Assembly: GCA_016713235.1 (NCBI GenBank)
Contig: JADJPN010000005.1
Location: 1 to 64,000 of the forward strand
DNA length: 64,000 bases
From: Hyphomicrobiales bacterium
GTDB taxonomy: Bacteria > Pseudomonadota > Alphaproteobacteria > Rhizobiales > Xanthobacteraceae
Reading direction: 5' to 3'
The position numbers and the translations under genes are program-made. Shown here piece by piece: positions 1 to 10,742 of this stretch; position 1 is the stretch's first letter; each line of letters starts with the position of its first letter. The notes below the pieces were generated by a model, which saw nothing but the letters and a program-made list of their open reading frames with translations, was not told where the DNA came from and searched no databases.

Positions 1-165
1 ATCGGCACCACGATTTATCGCATTCACGGCACCAACCAACCGCACACCATCGGCCATGCTGTTTCGTCCGGCTGTTTCCGGATGGTCAACAATGACGTCG
101 TCGATCTGTTCGACCGCGTTCCGGTCGGGACGCGCGTAATCGTCAAACACGCGCCCACGATGTAG
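1..165 (+). CDS. L,D-transpeptidase (YkuD family), C-terminal end only
   Basis: The 5' part lies outside the window; 54 residues remain. The fragment reads [13 protein letters not shown], then SSGCFRM and DVVDLF, then GTRVIV. This is the catalytic signature of YkuD L,D-transpeptidases: HGT, then SxGCFRM with the nucleophilic cysteine (residue 25 of the fragment). Known family role: 3-3 cross-linking of peptidoglycan or attachment of proteins to peptidoglycan in the periplasm. The stop is 17 bases before the start of the next gene, so the two may be co-transcribed. Confidence 0.85.
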   Translation: MGTTIYRIHGTNQPHTIGHAVSSGCFRMVNNDVVDLFDRVPVGTRVIVKHAPTM

Positions 166-182
166 TGCGAGGAGAGCCAGTC

Positions 183-1196
183 ATGTCGAAACTTACAGCA
201 GCTATCTGCGCAACAGGCTTGCTGCTCGCTGCGGGAACGGCGGCGCATGCGCAGACCCTGAAGGCGGTCAAGGATCGCGGTTCGCTCACATGCGGCGTCA
301 GTCAGGGACTGCCGGGATTTTCCCAGAACGACGGTAAGGGCAATTGGTCCGGCTTCGACGTCGATTTCTGCCGCGCGATTGCGGCGGCGATCTTCGACGA
401 TCCGAAGAAGGTCACCTATGTGCCGTTGAGCGCGGGCGAGCGTTTCGATGCGCTCAAAGCTGGCAAGATCGACATTCTTTCGCGCAACTCGACCTGGACG
501 ATCGGACGCGAGAACGAGGGTCTCGCCTTCGCCGGCATCACTTATTACGACGGGCAGGGTTTCATGCTGCGCAAGCGGGAAAACCTAATGACGTCGATGG
601 ATCTTTCGAACGTGAAGATCTGCGTACAGGAAGGCACGACGACCGAACTCAATCTCACCGACTATTTCAACCAGAACGGCATGCGCTTCGAGATCGTCAA
701 ATTCGGCGTGGTCGCGGATGTGTTGAAGGCCTATGACGCCGGTAAATGCGAAGTGCTCACGGCGGACGTGTCCCAGCTTTATGCGTTGCGGCTCGAAACG
801 ACAAAGCCGAGCGAGCACACGATTCTCGCGGACGTCATCTCGAAGGAGCCGCTTGGTCCTGTCGTGCGTCAGGGCGATGAGCAGTGGTTCAACGTCGCAA
901 AATGGGTGCACTTCGCGATGTTGAACGCCGACGAACTCGGCGTTCACACGGTAAAGCTCGACGACGCGCTCAAATCAGAGAAGGCGGATCTGAAGCGCTT
1001 GCTTGGCCGCGACGGCGACTATGGCGACAAGCTCGGCCTCACGCGCGACTGGGTCGTGCGCATCGTGCGCCATGTCGGCAGCTATAGCGACGTTTATGAG
1101 CGCAATATCGGCATGAAATCCAAGGTAATGATCCCGCGCGGGCTTAATCACCTCTGGAGCTCGGGCGGCATCCAGTACGCGCCGCCGATTCGCTAG
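183..1196 (+). CDS. General L-amino acid ABC transporter, periplasmic binding protein (AapJ-like)
   Basis: 337 residues. A signal peptide is visible (hydrophobic stretch about residues 6-20, cleavage probably after AHA around residue 23). The mature start [18 protein letters not shown] and the pattern [14 protein letters not shown] are typical of family 3 solute-binding proteins, closest in style to AapJ, which feeds amino acids to an ABC permease. I chose the ATG at 183, preceded by a GAGGAGAG ribosome-binding site, rather than the in-frame GTG at 165. The permease and ATPase genes (aapQMP) are not here, so this is an orphan binding protein in this window. It ends convergently on the lipoprotein gene with a 4-base overlap. 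Confidence 0.88.
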   Translation: MSKLTAAICATGLLLAAGTAAHAQTLKAVKDRGSLTCGVSQGLPGFSQNDGKGNWSGFDVDFCRAIAAAIFDDPKKVTYVPLSAGERFDALKAGKIDILSRNSTWTIGRENEGLAFAGITYYDGQGFMLRKRENLMTSMDLSNVKICVQEGTTTELNLTDYFNQNGMRFEIVKFGVVADVLKAYDAGKCEVLTADVSQLYALRLETTKPSEHTILADVISKEPLGPVVRQGDEQWFNVAKWVHFAMLNADELGVHTVKLDDALKSEKADLKRLLGRDGDYGDKLGLTRDWVVRIVRHVGSYSDVYERNIGMKSKVMIPRGLNHLWSSGGIQYAPPIR

Positions 1197-1837
1197 TTGC
1201 TGTTCGGCGGCGGATCGTCGTCGGGGTCCTGCGGCGGCGCCATGAAGACCGGAGTGTTCTTCTGGGCTTTCGGGGCCGCTTTAGAAGGGGACTTCGCCGC
1301 CGTCTTTCTCGCGGTGGACTTCCGCTTGGTCGTGGGCGTCGTGCCTTCGCAGCGAACGTAAACCGCGGTGCCGTAGCGCGAGGCGATTTCAGAGCTTACC
1401 CAGCGCAGCACCAGCACCTTACCGTCGAAGGAGACGACCTCGCGGTCCTGATCGCCGCCGGCTTCGCCTTCCGGGCCGATGAAGGTCTTGCCGCCGGTAA
1501 GACCTTTCAGCTGCAATTCCTGCGGTTGCGATTGATCGGCGAGGTGCATGACCACGCCGCCGCCAGGGCCTTTGACGATTTCATAGGGCTGGCGGCATTG
1601 CTGGCGCGCTTCGGTCTCAGTGCGCGTCCTGTCTTCGTCGCGTTGAAAAGCAGCAAGACCGTAGCGTCCGGCGATCTGATCGGCGGTGTAAGCAGGCGGC
1701 GTCGCGGCCGGCCCGGTCAGACTGCTCATATTCCAGTTGGTGCCGGTCCCGGAGCAGCTTGCAAGCAGGACGGCCGTCAGGGGAATCCAGTAGATTTGGG
1801 CAAGGGAGTTCGTCGCGCTTGTGAGGGTCCGCATCAC
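1193..1837 (-). CDS. Conserved hypothetical lipoprotein
   Basis: 214 residues. The N-terminus has a hydrophobic stretch ending in a lipobox (LLASC, Cys about residue 28), so the mature protein is probably lipid-anchored. The middle contains [21 protein letters not shown], resembling a short conserved domain of unnamed rhizobial lipoproteins, with a pair of cysteines that could form a disulfide. The C-terminal 50 residues are low-complexity: Lys/Ala/Pro/Ser-rich, then an acidic proline tail. The gene is divergent from the nuo operon, sharing a 204-base intergenic region, and its 3' end overlaps the stop of the amino-acid-binding protein. Function unknown. Confidence 0.7.
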   Translation of the reverse strand: MMRTLTSATNSLAQIYWIPLTAVLLASCSGTGTNWNMSSLTGPAATPPAYTADQIAGRYGLAAFQRDEDRTRTETEARQQCRQPYEIVKGPGGGVVMHLADQSQPQELQLKGLTGGKTFIGPEGEAGGDQDREVVSFDGKVLVLRWVSSEIASRYGTAVYVRCEGTTPTTKRKSTARKTAAKSPSKAAPKAQKNTPVFMAPPQDPDDDPPPNSN

Positions 1838-1936
1838 TTTTCCTTCTCAAAGCAGCCGTCACAGCCTAGCCGGGTTCGCGCATGGCGGGAAGTCATTGGA
1901 ATAGCCGGTGTTTGGACGTTATGTACCCTTGCTTCG

Positions 1937-2035
1937 GCTAGGGTGGTGCGTTACTCCCTAGCGTCTTTCGAACAATTCGCAACTGCGAGATCGGGAGGCG
2001 CGCCTCCCGGCAATGCGCCCCGGCCTCGACTAGGG
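1937..2035 (+). promoter_or_regulatory. nuoA leader with alternative pairings around the ribosome-binding site
   Basis: GCTAGGG (1937-1943) and CCCTAGC (1956-1962) form a perfect 7-bp inverted repeat with a 12-base loop. A second CTAGGG (2030-2035) overlaps the nuoA Shine-Dalgarno, 6 bases before the ATG at 2042, so CCCTAG can pair with either copy. A perfect 18-base palindrome lies between them. The pairings are seen in the sequence; a switch function is inference. Confidence 0.35.
1992..2009. repeat. Perfect 18-bp palindrome in the nuo leader
   Basis: CGGGAGGCGCGCCTCCCG is its own reverse complement. As RNA it would form a very stable stem about 33 bases before the nuoA start; as DNA it could be a dimeric-protein operator. 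No T-tract follows, so it does not look like a terminator. Confidence 0.5.
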
Positions 2036-2041
2036 TTTCCG

Positions 2042-2406
2042 ATGGCCGTTCTGATCAACGACTACCTTCCGGTCGTCATCTTTATTGGTGTCGCGAGCGT
2101 TATCGGCCTTGCGCTGCTGATCTCGCCATTCCTGCTCGCCTACCAGAACCCAGATCCCGAGAAGCTCTCCGCCTATGAGTGCGGCTTCAACGCGTTCGAC
2201 GACGCGCGCATGAAGTTCGATGTACGATTCTACCTCGTCGCGATTCTGTTCATTATTTTCGACCTTGAAGTCGCATTCCTGTTCCCCTGGGCGATCGTGT
2301 TCGGTGAACTCGGCTCGTTCGGCTTCTGGTCGATGATGATCTTTCTCGGCGTGCTGACTATCGGCTTTATCTACGAGTGGAAGAAGGGGCGCTGGAATGG
2401 GATTAG
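2042..2406 (+). CDS. nuoA: NADH-quinone oxidoreductase subunit A (one-base frameshift near its end)
   Basis: Small membrane subunit of complex I, with three transmembrane segments (about residues 10-32, 64-86 and 91-110). The family landmark [20 protein letters not shown] is present, followed by [16 protein letters not shown]. The normal C-terminus is EWKKGALEWD; here a GGGG run (about 2386-2389) seems one G short, and restoring it gives that C-terminus and a TAG at 2404-2406 (121 residues, the usual length). As written, the frame runs on through nuoB and joins the cupin gene downstream. Stop and nuoB start overlap after correction. Confidence 0.9.
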
Positions 2407-2957
2407 TCGCGCCAGCCCCGAAAGGCATCCTCGATCCGAATACCGGCAAGCCGGTTGGCTCGGACGATCCGTTCTATCAGGGCCTCTCCAACGAACTCGC
2501 CGACAAGGGCTTCCTGGTCACGGCGACCGACGACCTGATCAACTGGGCGCGCACCGGCTCGCTCATGTGGATGACGTTCGGTCTGGCCTGCTGCGCGGTC
2601 GAGATGATGCAGGCGTCGATGCCGCGCTACGACGTGGAGCGCTTCGGCTTCGCGCCGCGCGCGTCACCGCGCCAGTCGGACGTCATGATCGTCGCCGGAA
2701 CGCTGACCAACAAAATGGCGCCGGCGCTGCGCAAGGTTTACGACCAGATGCCGGAGCCACGCTACGTGATCTCGATGGGGTCCTGTGCGAACGGCGGCGG
2801 CTATTACCACTATTCCTACTCCGTCGTGCGCGGCTGCGACCGCATCGTGCCGGTGGATATATATGTGCCGGGCTGCCCGCCGACCGCGGAGGCGCTCCTT
2901 TACGGTATTCTGCTGTTGCAGCGGAAAATCCGCCGCACCGGCACCATCGAGCGCTGA
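2397..2957 (+). CDS. nuoB: NADH-quinone oxidoreductase subunit B
   Basis: 186 residues. Peripheral-arm subunit that holds the terminal [4Fe-4S] cluster N2, which hands electrons to quinone. Cluster ligands are visible: the adjacent pair Cys65-Cys66 (GLACCAVEM), Cys130 (MGSCANGGG) and Cys160 (VPGCPP). The start overlaps the corrected end of nuoA; the stop is 2 bases before the cupin gene. Full length and undisturbed. Confidence 0.96.
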   Translation: MGLVAPAPKGILDPNTGKPVGSDDPFYQGLSNELADKGFLVTATDDLINWARTGSLMWMTFGLACCAVEMMQASMPRYDVERFGFAPRASPRQSDVMIVAGTLTNKMAPALRKVYDQMPEPRYVISMGSCANGGGYYHYSYSVVRGCDRIVPVDIYVPGCPPTAEALLYGILLLQRKIRRTGTIER

Positions 2958-2959
2958 CG

Positions 2960-3289
2960 ATGCAGATGAGTGGTATTCCTTTTGGCACTACCGATTGGGC
3001 AAATGTCGAGCCCAGCGCCCACGCCGGAGACGCTGGTGTTGCCACGTGGCGCACGCGTCAATTCGGAGACATCCGCGTGAGACTGGTCGATTATTCGGCC
3101 GGCTATGTTGCGGATCACTGGTGCGAGAAGGGGCATATTCTTCTTTGCCTCGAGGGTCAGCTCGATACGGAATTGGCGGATGGCCGGAAGTTCACGCTGA
3201 CGCCCGGCATGAGCTATCAGGTCGCTGACGGAACAGACGCGCATCGTTCCCGCTCTGAAAAGGGCGCGCGGCTCTTCATTGTGGATTGA
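2960..3289 (+). CDS. DHCW-motif cupin-fold protein within the nuo operon
   Basis: 109 residues. A small single-domain cupin with DHWCEKGH at residues 52-59, then [14 protein letters not shown] and a second-half motif [17 protein letters not shown]. The D-H-x-C arrangement identifies the DHCW cupin group, whose biochemical role is unknown to me. His53, His59 and His95 are candidate metal ligands (inference). Spacing is 2 bases from nuoB and 3 from nuoC, so it is co-translated with complex I genes. The start is the first ATG after the nuoB stop; a second ATG two codons later is possible. Not a canonical nuo gene. Confidence 0.8.
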   Translation: MQMSGIPFGTTDWANVEPSAHAGDAGVATWRTRQFGDIRVRLVDYSAGYVADHWCEKGHILLCLEGQLDTELADGRKFTLTPGMSYQVADGTDAHRSRSEKGARLFIVD

Positions 3290-3292
3290 AGC

Positions 3293-3907
3293 ATGAGCGA
3301 AGCGCTGCAAGAACTCGGAGACCACATCGCCCGCGCAAGCAAGGGCGGGGTGGCCGGATTCAACGTCGCTTATGGCGAGTTGAACATCGACGCCGAGCCC
3401 GCGCGCATCGAAGCTCTCATGAAGTTTCTGCGCGACGACAAGAAATGTCAGTTCATCAACATCATCGACGTTTGCGGCGTTGACTACCCGACACGCGAGA
3501 AGCGCTTCGACGTCGTCTATCATCTGCTTTCGCCGAAGAAGAATCTTCGTGTGCGCGTAAGAGTGCAGACGGACGAGCAGACGCCGGTGCCGTCGATCTG
3601 CGGCGTATTCCCCGGCGCGAACTGGTTCGAGCGCGAAGCCTACGACATGTACGGCATTCTGTTCACCGGACACCCCGAGCTTCGTCGCCTGCTCACCGAC
3701 TACGGCTTCGAAGGCTATCCGCTGCGCAAGGATTTCCCGCTGACGGGGTTCGTCGAAGTGCGCTGGGACGATGAAGCCAAGCGCGTCGTTTACGAGCCGG
3801 TCCGGCTCGCGCAGGAATTCCGCAATTTCGATTTCCTCTCGCCGTGGGAAGGCGCCGACTACGTGCTGCCGGGCGACGAGAAAGCCAAGGCGGAGGCAAA
3901 GAAGTGA
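3293..3907 (+). CDS. nuoC: NADH-quinone oxidoreductase subunit C
   Basis: 204 residues. 30 kDa subunit of the peripheral arm of complex I, packing beside NuoD and NuoB. Signature [18 protein letters not shown] and [12 protein letters not shown] are present. The C-terminal tail is Lys/Ala/Glu-rich. The stop overlaps the GTG start of the next gene (GTGA). It is separate from nuoD, as in most alphaproteobacteria, unlike the fused nuoCD of enterics. Confidence 0.96.
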   Translation: MSEALQELGDHIARASKGGVAGFNVAYGELNIDAEPARIEALMKFLRDDKKCQFINIIDVCGVDYPTREKRFDVVYHLLSPKKNLRVRVRVQTDEQTPVPSICGVFPGANWFEREAYDMYGILFTGHPELRRLLTDYGFEGYPLRKDFPLTGFVEVRWDDEAKRVVYEPVRLAQEFRNFDFLSPWEGADYVLPGDEKAKAEAKK

Positions 3908-4329
3908 AAGCCTCGCTGAAGCCCGGACCGAAACACCAGATCACCTTCAAGGTGACGGACAGCAAGACCGTGCCTGCGCTCTATCCGGAGTCGGATCGCT
4001 TCGCGAAAATGCCGGCAGTGTTCGCGACCGGATTCATGGTCGGCCTGTTCGAATGGTGCTGCACCGAATTGCTTGCGATGCATCTGGACGAAGGCGAAGG
4101 CAGTCTCGGAACCATCGTCAATTTCACGCACGATGCGGCGACGCCTCCGGGCATGACCGTGACCGTCGATTGCGAGATCACCGAAGTCGACGGCAAGCGC
4201 GTGAAGTTCACGGTCACCGGCCACGACGGCGTGGACAAGATCGGCGGCGGGACGCACGAGCGTTTTGTCATTAACCGCGCGAAGTTCGACGAGCGCATCG
4301 CTGCGAAAGCAGCAAAGGCGGCGGCATGA
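3904..4329 (+). CDS. FlK-like hotdog-fold acyl-CoA thioesterase
   Basis: 141 residues from a GTG that overlaps the nuoC stop. The sequence closely resembles fluoroacetyl-CoA thioesterase Fl[14 protein letters not shown], then EGEGSLGT, then [14 protein letters not shown] and [15 protein letters not shown]. The FlK catalytic triad, as I remember it (Thr42, Glu50, His76), falls at exactly the same numbers here. The FlK gate residue Phe36 is Met here, so fluoroacetyl selectivity is not implied. Expected reaction: hydrolysis of a short acyl-CoA in the cytoplasm; substrate unknown. It overlaps nuoC upstream and nuoD downstream by 4 bases each, so its translation is tightly coupled to complex I subunits. 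Confidence 0.85.
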   Translation: MKASLKPGPKHQITFKVTDSKTVPALYPESDRFAKMPAVFATGFMVGLFEWCCTELLAMHLDEGEGSLGTIVNFTHDAATPPGMTVTVDCEITEVDGKRVKFTVTGHDGVDKIGGGTHERFVINRAKFDERIAAKAAKAAA

Positions 4330-5513
4330 ACGAACAAGCGCCGACCAGAAACTTCACGATCAATTTCGGGCCGCAGCATCCGGCAGCGCACGGCGTCTTG
4401 CGTCTCGTGCTCGAACTCGACGGGGAAATCGTCGAGCGCGTCGATCCGCATATCGGGCTGCTTCACCGCGGCACGGAGAAGTTGATCGAAGCAAAAACAT
4501 ATATGCAGGCGGTGCCGTATTTCGACCGGCTCGATTACGTCGCGCCGATGAACCAGGAGCACGCTTTCTGTCTCGCGATCGAGAAGCTGCTCGGGATCGA
4601 AGTGCCGATCCGCGGACAACTGATCCGCGTGCTCTATTCCGAGATCGGCCGCATCCTGTCGCATCTTTTGAACGTGACGACGCAGGCGATGGACGTCGGC
4701 GCGCTGACGCCGCCGCTCTGGGGTTTCGAGGAACGCGAAAAGCTCATGGTGTTTTATGAGCGCGCGTCCGGCTCGCGCATGCACGCCAACTACTTCCGTC
4801 CCGGCGGCGTGCATCAGGATATCTCGCAGCAACTCGTGAACGATATTCGGGCGTTCTGCGATCCGTTCCTGAAGGTCGTCGACGATCTCGACCGGCTGCT
4901 CTCGGAAAACCGCATTTTCAAACAGCGCAACGCCGACATCGGCATTGTAACGCTGGAAGAGGCGTGGGCCTGGGGTTTCTCGGGCGTGATGGTGCGCGGC
5001 TCCGGTGCGGCGTGGGATCTGCGCCGGTCGCAACCCTACGAGATCTACGACGAACTGAAGTTCAACATTCCGATCGGCAAGAACGGCGACTGCTACGACC
5101 GCTATCACATCCGCATGGAAGAGATGCGCCAGTCGATCCGCATCATGAAGCAGTGCCTCGACCGGCTCGACAAGGAGCATGGACCGGTAAACACGAAAGA
5201 CCACAAGATCGTGCCGCCGAAGCGGGGCGAGATGAAGCGCTCGATGGAAGCGCTGATCCATCATTTCAAGCTCTACACCGAAGGCTTTCACGTGCCGGCC
5301 GGCGAGGTGTACGCGGCGGTCGAAGCGCCGAAGGGCGAGTTCGGCGTCTATCTCGTCGCCGACGGCACCAACAAACCGTACCGCTGCAAAATCCGCGCGC
5401 CCGGTTTCGCGCATTTGCAGGCGATGGACTATCTCTCGCGCGGTTACATGCTCGCGGACGTGTCGGCTATTCTCGGTTCGCTCGACATCGTGTTCGGGGA
5501 GGTCGATCGGTGA
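4326..5513 (+). CDS. nuoD: NADH-quinone oxidoreductase subunit D
   Basis: 395 residues, the usual length. 49 kDa subunit that forms the quinone-binding cavity with NuoB. Typical blocks are seen: [19 protein letters not shown] near the N-terminus, [22 protein letters not shown] and the C-terminal DIVFGEVDR. Start and the previous stop overlap as ATGA; the stop overlaps the start of the FkbM gene (TGATG). Confidence 0.97.
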   Translation: MNEQAPTRNFTINFGPQHPAAHGVLRLVLELDGEIVERVDPHIGLLHRGTEKLIEAKTYMQAVPYFDRLDYVAPMNQEHAFCLAIEKLLGIEVPIRGQLIRVLYSEIGRILSHLLNVTTQAMDVGALTPPLWGFEEREKLMVFYERASGSRMHANYFRPGGVHQDISQQLVNDIRAFCDPFLKVVDDLDRLLSENRIFKQRNADIGIVTLEEAWAWGFSGVMVRGSGAAWDLRRSQPYEIYDELKFNIPIGKNGDCYDRYHIRMEEMRQSIRIMKQCLDRLDKEHGPVNTKDHKIVPPKRGEMKRSMEALIHHFKLYTEGFHVPAGEVYAAVEAPKGEFGVYLVADGTNKPYRCKIRAPGFAHLQAMDYLSRGYMLADVSAILGSLDIVFGEVDR

Positions 5514-6427
5514 TGGCGCAACCCTTCCGCGAACCGACGGCTTTGGCGCGCGCGCTTGCGAGCGGATTGCGCGCTTACGGCGCGCGCAGCGACGTTAACT
5601 GGAAGCGTTTCACGCGGCTCGCGAAACTTGCGCGCGCGGTGCACCTCAAAAACGGATTGGCGAGCGTGCAGTTGGATGCCGATACGCGCTTCATCTTTCC
5701 GCTCGGCGATCATTATTGGCACGGCGTGTTTCTGGGCCGCGTGTACGAGCCGGTCGTCGATTGGCTGTTCCGTCGCATCAAGGACGTGCCTTATGCGCTG
5801 ATCGATTGCGGCGCGAACATGGGTTACTGGTCGCTTCGTGTTTCGGGCCGTGAATTCGGCGCGCACAAGGTGGCGGCGATCGAGGCTGCCAAAAGCAATT
5901 TCGATTTGCTCCAGAACAACGCCCGCGCGAACGGCGACCGCTTCACTCCGCTCCAACGCGCAATTTCCGACCTATCCGGTGACACCTTGAAGCTCTACGG
6001 CAAGATGCATTTCGGCCGCTCGCTCAATCCCGGCTGGCACGAGGGTGCCGAGGCGCATGCCGAGGAAGTCGAGACGATCACCATCGACGAAATCGCCGAC
6101 AAGTTTCTGCCCGCGGGCGGACAGCCGATCGTGATCAAGCTCGACGTCGAAGGCGTCGAGGTTGCTGCGATGAAGGGCGGTAGCAAGACCATCGCATCCG
6201 GCGCGCTGCTGGTTTACGAGGATCACGAGAAGGAAGCGGCCCATCCGGCTTCGGCGCACCTGCTCGGCATGGGTGACATGGAAATCTGGCACCGGACACG
6301 AGCGGGCAAGCTCACGAAGATTCACAATCTAGAACAGGTCGCGCAGGCGAAAATCGCCGCGCACGATTTCTTCGCCTATAAGCGCGGCGCGCGCTGGAGC
6401 GAAGTCTTCAGCGAGGGGATGCACTAA
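5513..6427 (+). CDS. FkbM-family methyltransferase within the nuo operon
   Basis: 304 residues. Class I SAM-dependent methyltransferase: motif I is IDCGANMGYWSL (about residues 97-108), an acidic residue follows at AIEAAKSN, and the FkbM hallmark IKLDVEGVEVAAMKGG is present near residue 205. FkbM-type enzymes O-methylate sugars, polyketides or glycans; the substrate here cannot be read from sequence. It sits between nuoD and nuoE with overlaps at both ends (TGATG and TAATG). No signal peptide or membrane segment is evident. Not a known complex I subunit or assembly factor. Confidence 0.85.
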   Translation: MAQPFREPTALARALASGLRAYGARSDVNWKRFTRLAKLARAVHLKNGLASVQLDADTRFIFPLGDHYWHGVFLGRVYEPVVDWLFRRIKDVPYALIDCGANMGYWSLRVSGREFGAHKVAAIEAAKSNFDLLQNNARANGDRFTPLQRAISDLSGDTLKLYGKMHFGRSLNPGWHEGAEAHAEEVETITIDEIADKFLPAGGQPIVIKLDVEGVEVAAMKGGSKTIASGALLVYEDHEKEAAHPASAHLLGMGDMEIWHRTRAGKLTKIHNLEQVAQAKIAAHDFFAYKRGARWSEVFSEGMH

Positions 6428-7029
6428 TGGCCGTCCGCCGTCTCGCCGCAGAACAGCCCAAGAGCTTTTCGTTCTCGAAGAAGAACGAAGAGTGGGCGAA
6501 GAAGCAGATCGCGAAATACCCAGAAGGCCGGCAGGCATCCGCGGTGATCCCGCTGTTGTGGCAGGCGCAGAAGCAGTCCGGTGGTTGGCTGCCGGAAGCC
6601 GCGATGCGGCATGTCGCAGACATGCTCGGCATGGCGCATATCCGCGTCCTCGAAGTCGCGACTTTCTATACGATGTTCAATCTGGAGCCGGTCGGCGAAC
6701 ATTTCATCCAGGTCTGCGGCACGACGCCTTGCGCGCTGCGCGGCGCGGAAGACCTGATGAAGGTCTGCAAGAAGCGGATCGGCGAGCAGCGCGAAGTTTC
6801 GAAAGACGGCAAGTTCTCGTGGCTCGAAGTCGAATGTCTCGGTGCTTGCGTGAATGCGCCGATGGTGCAGATCAACGACGATTATTTTGAAGATCTGACG
6901 CCGGAACTTTTAAGCAAGCTCATGGACGATCTGAAGGCTGACAAGAAAGTGAAAGTCGGTCCGCAGATAGATCGCCAGTATTCTGCGCCGTCCGGCGGGC
7001 TCACGACCTTGAAAGGCGAGGAGAAGTAA
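6427..7029 (+). CDS. nuoE: NADH-quinone oxidoreductase subunit E
   Basis: 200 residues. 24 kDa subunit with the [2Fe-2S] cluster N1a. The four ligands are Cys97, Cys102, Cys137 and Cys141, in the spacing C-x4-C ... C-x3-C (CGTTPC and CLGACVNAP). A C-terminal extension of about 30 residues rich in Lys is common in alphaproteobacteria. It overlaps the FkbM stop by one base and ends one base before nuoF. Confidence 0.96.
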   Translation: MAVRRLAAEQPKSFSFSKKNEEWAKKQIAKYPEGRQASAVIPLLWQAQKQSGGWLPEAAMRHVADMLGMAHIRVLEVATFYTMFNLEPVGEHFIQVCGTTPCALRGAEDLMKVCKKRIGEQREVSKDGKFSWLEVECLGACVNAPMVQINDDYFEDLTPELLSKLMDDLKADKKVKVGPQIDRQYSAPSGGLTTLKGEEK

Positions 7030-7030
7030 G

Positions 7031-8336
<1,306 letters not shown>

Positions 8337-8342
8337 GGCGTC

Positions 8343-8681
8343 ATGGAAATTCACAAGCAGAAAACAAGACTGAGCGTTCGCGGCAGCGACGTCGCGGGCT
8401 CCATATTCGACGACGTGAATTTGTCGGGCGCGACCTACGAAAACGTCAACATGTCCGGCGGCACGTATCACAATATCAATTTGTCGGGCTGCTCGTTCGA
8501 CGATCTCAATATGTCGGGTTGGAAAATCGGTAACGCGAATATGTCCGGCTTGCGGGTTAGTAATGCGAATCTTGCCGGTGCATCGATCGTCAATAGCCGG
8601 CTTGAAGGCATGACGATTGACGGCGTCGATGTGACAGATCTTCTCGCAGCATGGCGCGAGAAACAGGCAGGTCAGAAATGA
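8343..8681 (+). CDS. Pentapeptide-repeat-like protein within the nuo operon
   Basis: 112 residues. From about residue 20 to 95 the protein is a ten-residue repeat built on N-[LM]-S-G: VNLSG, VNMSG, INLSG, LNMSG, ANMSG, ANLAG, alternating with more variable fives such as ATYEN and GTYHN. This is the pattern of a right-handed quadrilateral beta helix. A short charged C-terminus follows ([13 protein letters not shown]). Function unknown; known pentapeptide proteins include DNA mimics and scaffold proteins, but nothing here supports either. The stop overlaps the nuoG start as ATGA, so it is translationally coupled to complex I. Confidence 0.8.
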   Translation: MEIHKQKTRLSVRGSDVAGSIFDDVNLSGATYENVNMSGGTYHNINLSGCSFDDLNMSGWKIGNANMSGLRVSNANLAGASIVNSRLEGMTIDGVDVTDLLAAWREKQAGQK

Positions 8682-10738
8682 CCAAACTCATCGTCGACGG
8701 AAAAGAAATCGAAGTCCCGGCCGAGTTCACGCTGCTGCAAGCGTGCGAGCAGGCGGGCGCCGAGATGCCGCGCTTCTGCTTCCACGAGCGGCTTTCGATC
8801 GCGGGCAACTGCCGCATGTGCCTGGTCGAGCTGAAAGGCTCGCCGAAGCCGGTCGCGTCTTGCGCCTGGGCCGTGCGCGATTGCCGCCCCGGTCCGAACG
8901 GCGAGCCGCCGGTCGTCAATACCAAGACGCCGATGGTGAAGAAGGCACGCGAAGGCGTGATGGAGTTTCTGCTCATCAACCATCCGCTCGATTGCCCGAT
9001 CTGCGATCAGGGCGGCGAGTGCGACCTGCAAGATCAGGCGATGGCCTACGGCGTCGACAGGTCGCGTTATCACGAGAACAAGCGCGCGGTCGAAGACAAA
9101 CATATCGGGCCGCTTGTGAAGACGATCATGACGCGTTGCATTCACTGCACACGCTGCATTCGTTTTGCGACCGAAGTCGCAGGGGTACCCGAGCTTGGCG
9201 CGATCGGTCGTGGCGAGGACATGGAAATCACGACCTATCTCGAGCAGGCGATGTCGTCCGAGTTGCAGGGCAACATCATCGATCTTTGCCCGGTCGGCGC
9301 TCTGACCTCGAAGCCTTACGCGTTCCAGGCGCGGCCGTGGGAGTTGACGAAGACGGAGTCCATCGACGCGATGGATGCCGCTGGCTCGAATATCCGCGTC
9401 GACGTGCGCGGGCGCGAAGTGCAGCGGATCATGCCGCGGCTCCACGAAGACGTGAACGAGGAATGGATTTCCGACAAGACCCGCTTCATCTGGGACGGGT
9501 TGCGCACACAGCGGCTCGATAAGCCTTACGTTCGCATCAAGGGCAAGCTCGTCCGCGCAAGTTGGTCGGATGCTTTCGCTGCGATTGCCGACAAGATGCG
9601 CGGGACAGATGCGAAAAAAGTCGGTGCGATCGTCGGCGATCTCGCGACCACGGAAGAGTCGTTCGCACTGAAGGCGCTGATGGATGCGATCGGCTCGCCG
9701 AATATCGACTGCCGTCAGGACGGCTCGGTGCTGCATCCGAAATACGGACGCGCGAGCTATCTCTTCAACGCGACCATTGCCGGGATCGAACAGGCCGATG
9801 GCATGATGATCATCGGCGCGAACCCACGCAAGGAAGCGCCGGTCATCAATGCGCGCATTCGCAAGCGCTGGCGCGCGGGCGGGTTCGAGGTCGGTTTAAT
9901 CGGCGAGAAAGCCGACCTGACTTACGATTATGCTTATCTCGGCGCGGGTCCGGATACGCTTGGCGAATTCACGAAGCACAAGAAAGCGAAATTCCAGAAG
10001 CAGATCTGGCTGATCGGTCAGGGCGCGCTCGCGCGGCCGGACGGCGAAGCAATTCTGTCGGCGTTCGCAAAATCCGTACACGCGGTCGGCGGGATTGCCG
10101 ACGGCTGGAACGGTTTTTCGGTGCTGCATACGGCGGCGTCGCGGGTCGGCGCGCTGGACGTCGGCGCGGTGCCGGGCGAGGGCGGATTGACCGCGCGGCA
10201 GATGGCGAAGCTGAAAGCGCTCGATGTGCTCTTCCTGCTCGGCGCGGACGAAATCGAAGTCGAGAACGATGCCTTCGTGGTTTACATCGGAACGCATGGC
10301 GACCGCGGCGCGCATCGCGCGGACGTTATTCTTCCGGCCGCGGCTTACACCGAAAAGTCGGGTATCTTCGTCAATACCGAAGGCCGGCCGCAGCTGGCCC
10401 AGCGCGCGGCATTCGCGCCGGGCGACGCGCGCGAAGACTGGGCGATCCTGCGCGCGCTATCGGATGTGATCGGGCACAAGCTGCCGTGGGATTCGCTGAC
10501 GCAGCTACGCCAGCAGATGTTCGCTGCACACCCGCATCTTGCGAAGCTCGATCAGATCGTCCCCGCGGATGCATCCGAGCTTGCGAAGCTTTCGAAATTG
10601 GGTGGCGAAGCCAAGAAGGCCGGCTTCAAGTCGCCGGTTACAGATTTCTATCTTACCAATCCCATCGCGCGCGCCTCGGCCGTCATGGCGGAGTGCTCGC
10701 GTTTAGCCGCCGGCAAGTTGCCGGAAGCAGCGGAGTAG
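8678..10738 (+). CDS. nuoG: NADH-quinone oxidoreductase subunit G
   Basis: 686 residues. 75 kDa subunit at the NADH end of the electron wire. N-terminal [2Fe-2S] ligands Cys34, Cys45, Cys48 and Cys62; then the His/Cys cluster region ([17 protein letters not shown]), and [4Fe-4S] ligands in [10 protein letters not shown] with [12 protein letters not shown]. The rest is a molybdopterin-oxidoreductase-like domain without cofactor. I used the ATG at 8678, which overlaps the preceding stop, over an in-frame ATG 27 bases upstream inside the pentapeptide gene. Confidence 0.96.
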   Translation: MTKLIVDGKEIEVPAEFTLLQACEQAGAEMPRFCFHERLSIAGNCRMCLVELKGSPKPVASCAWAVRDCRPGPNGEPPVVNTKTPMVKKAREGVMEFLLINHPLDCPICDQGGECDLQDQAMAYGVDRSRYHENKRAVEDKHIGPLVKTIMTRCIHCTRCIRFATEVAGVPELGAIGRGEDMEITTYLEQAMSSELQGNIIDLCPVGALTSKPYAFQARPWELTKTESIDAMDAAGSNIRVDVRGREVQRIMPRLHEDVNEEWISDKTRFIWDGLRTQRLDKPYVRIKGKLVRASWSDAFAAIADKMRGTDAKKVGAIVGDLATTEESFALKALMDAIGSPNIDCRQDGSVLHPKYGRASYLFNATIAGIEQADGMMIIGANPRKEAPVINARIRKRWRAGGFEVGLIGEKADLTYDYAYLGAGPDTLGEFTKHKKAKFQKQIWLIGQGALARPDGEAILSAFAKSVHAVGGIADGWNGFSVLHTAASRVGALDVGAVPGEGGLTARQMAKLKALDVLFLLGADEIEVENDAFVVYIGTHGDRGAHRADVILPAAAYTEKSGIFVNTEGRPQLAQRAAFAPGDAREDWAILRALSDVIGHKLPWDSLTQLRQQMFAAHPHLAKLDQIVPADASELAKLSKLGGEAKKAGFKSPVTDFYLTNPIARASAVMAECSRLAAGKLPEAAE

Positions 10739-10742
10739 CGCG

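Noticed and set aside
1526..3289. A 587-residue frame spanning the lipoprotein antisense, nuoA and the cupin gene
   Set aside because: It exists only because the nuoA stop is lost by a one-base deletion; the parts are separate known genes.
3904..4329. Claim of fluoroacetate resistance for this organism
   Set aside because: Only the fold and catalytic residues match FlK; the gate residue differs and no fluorinase or other fluoro-metabolite genes are nearby.
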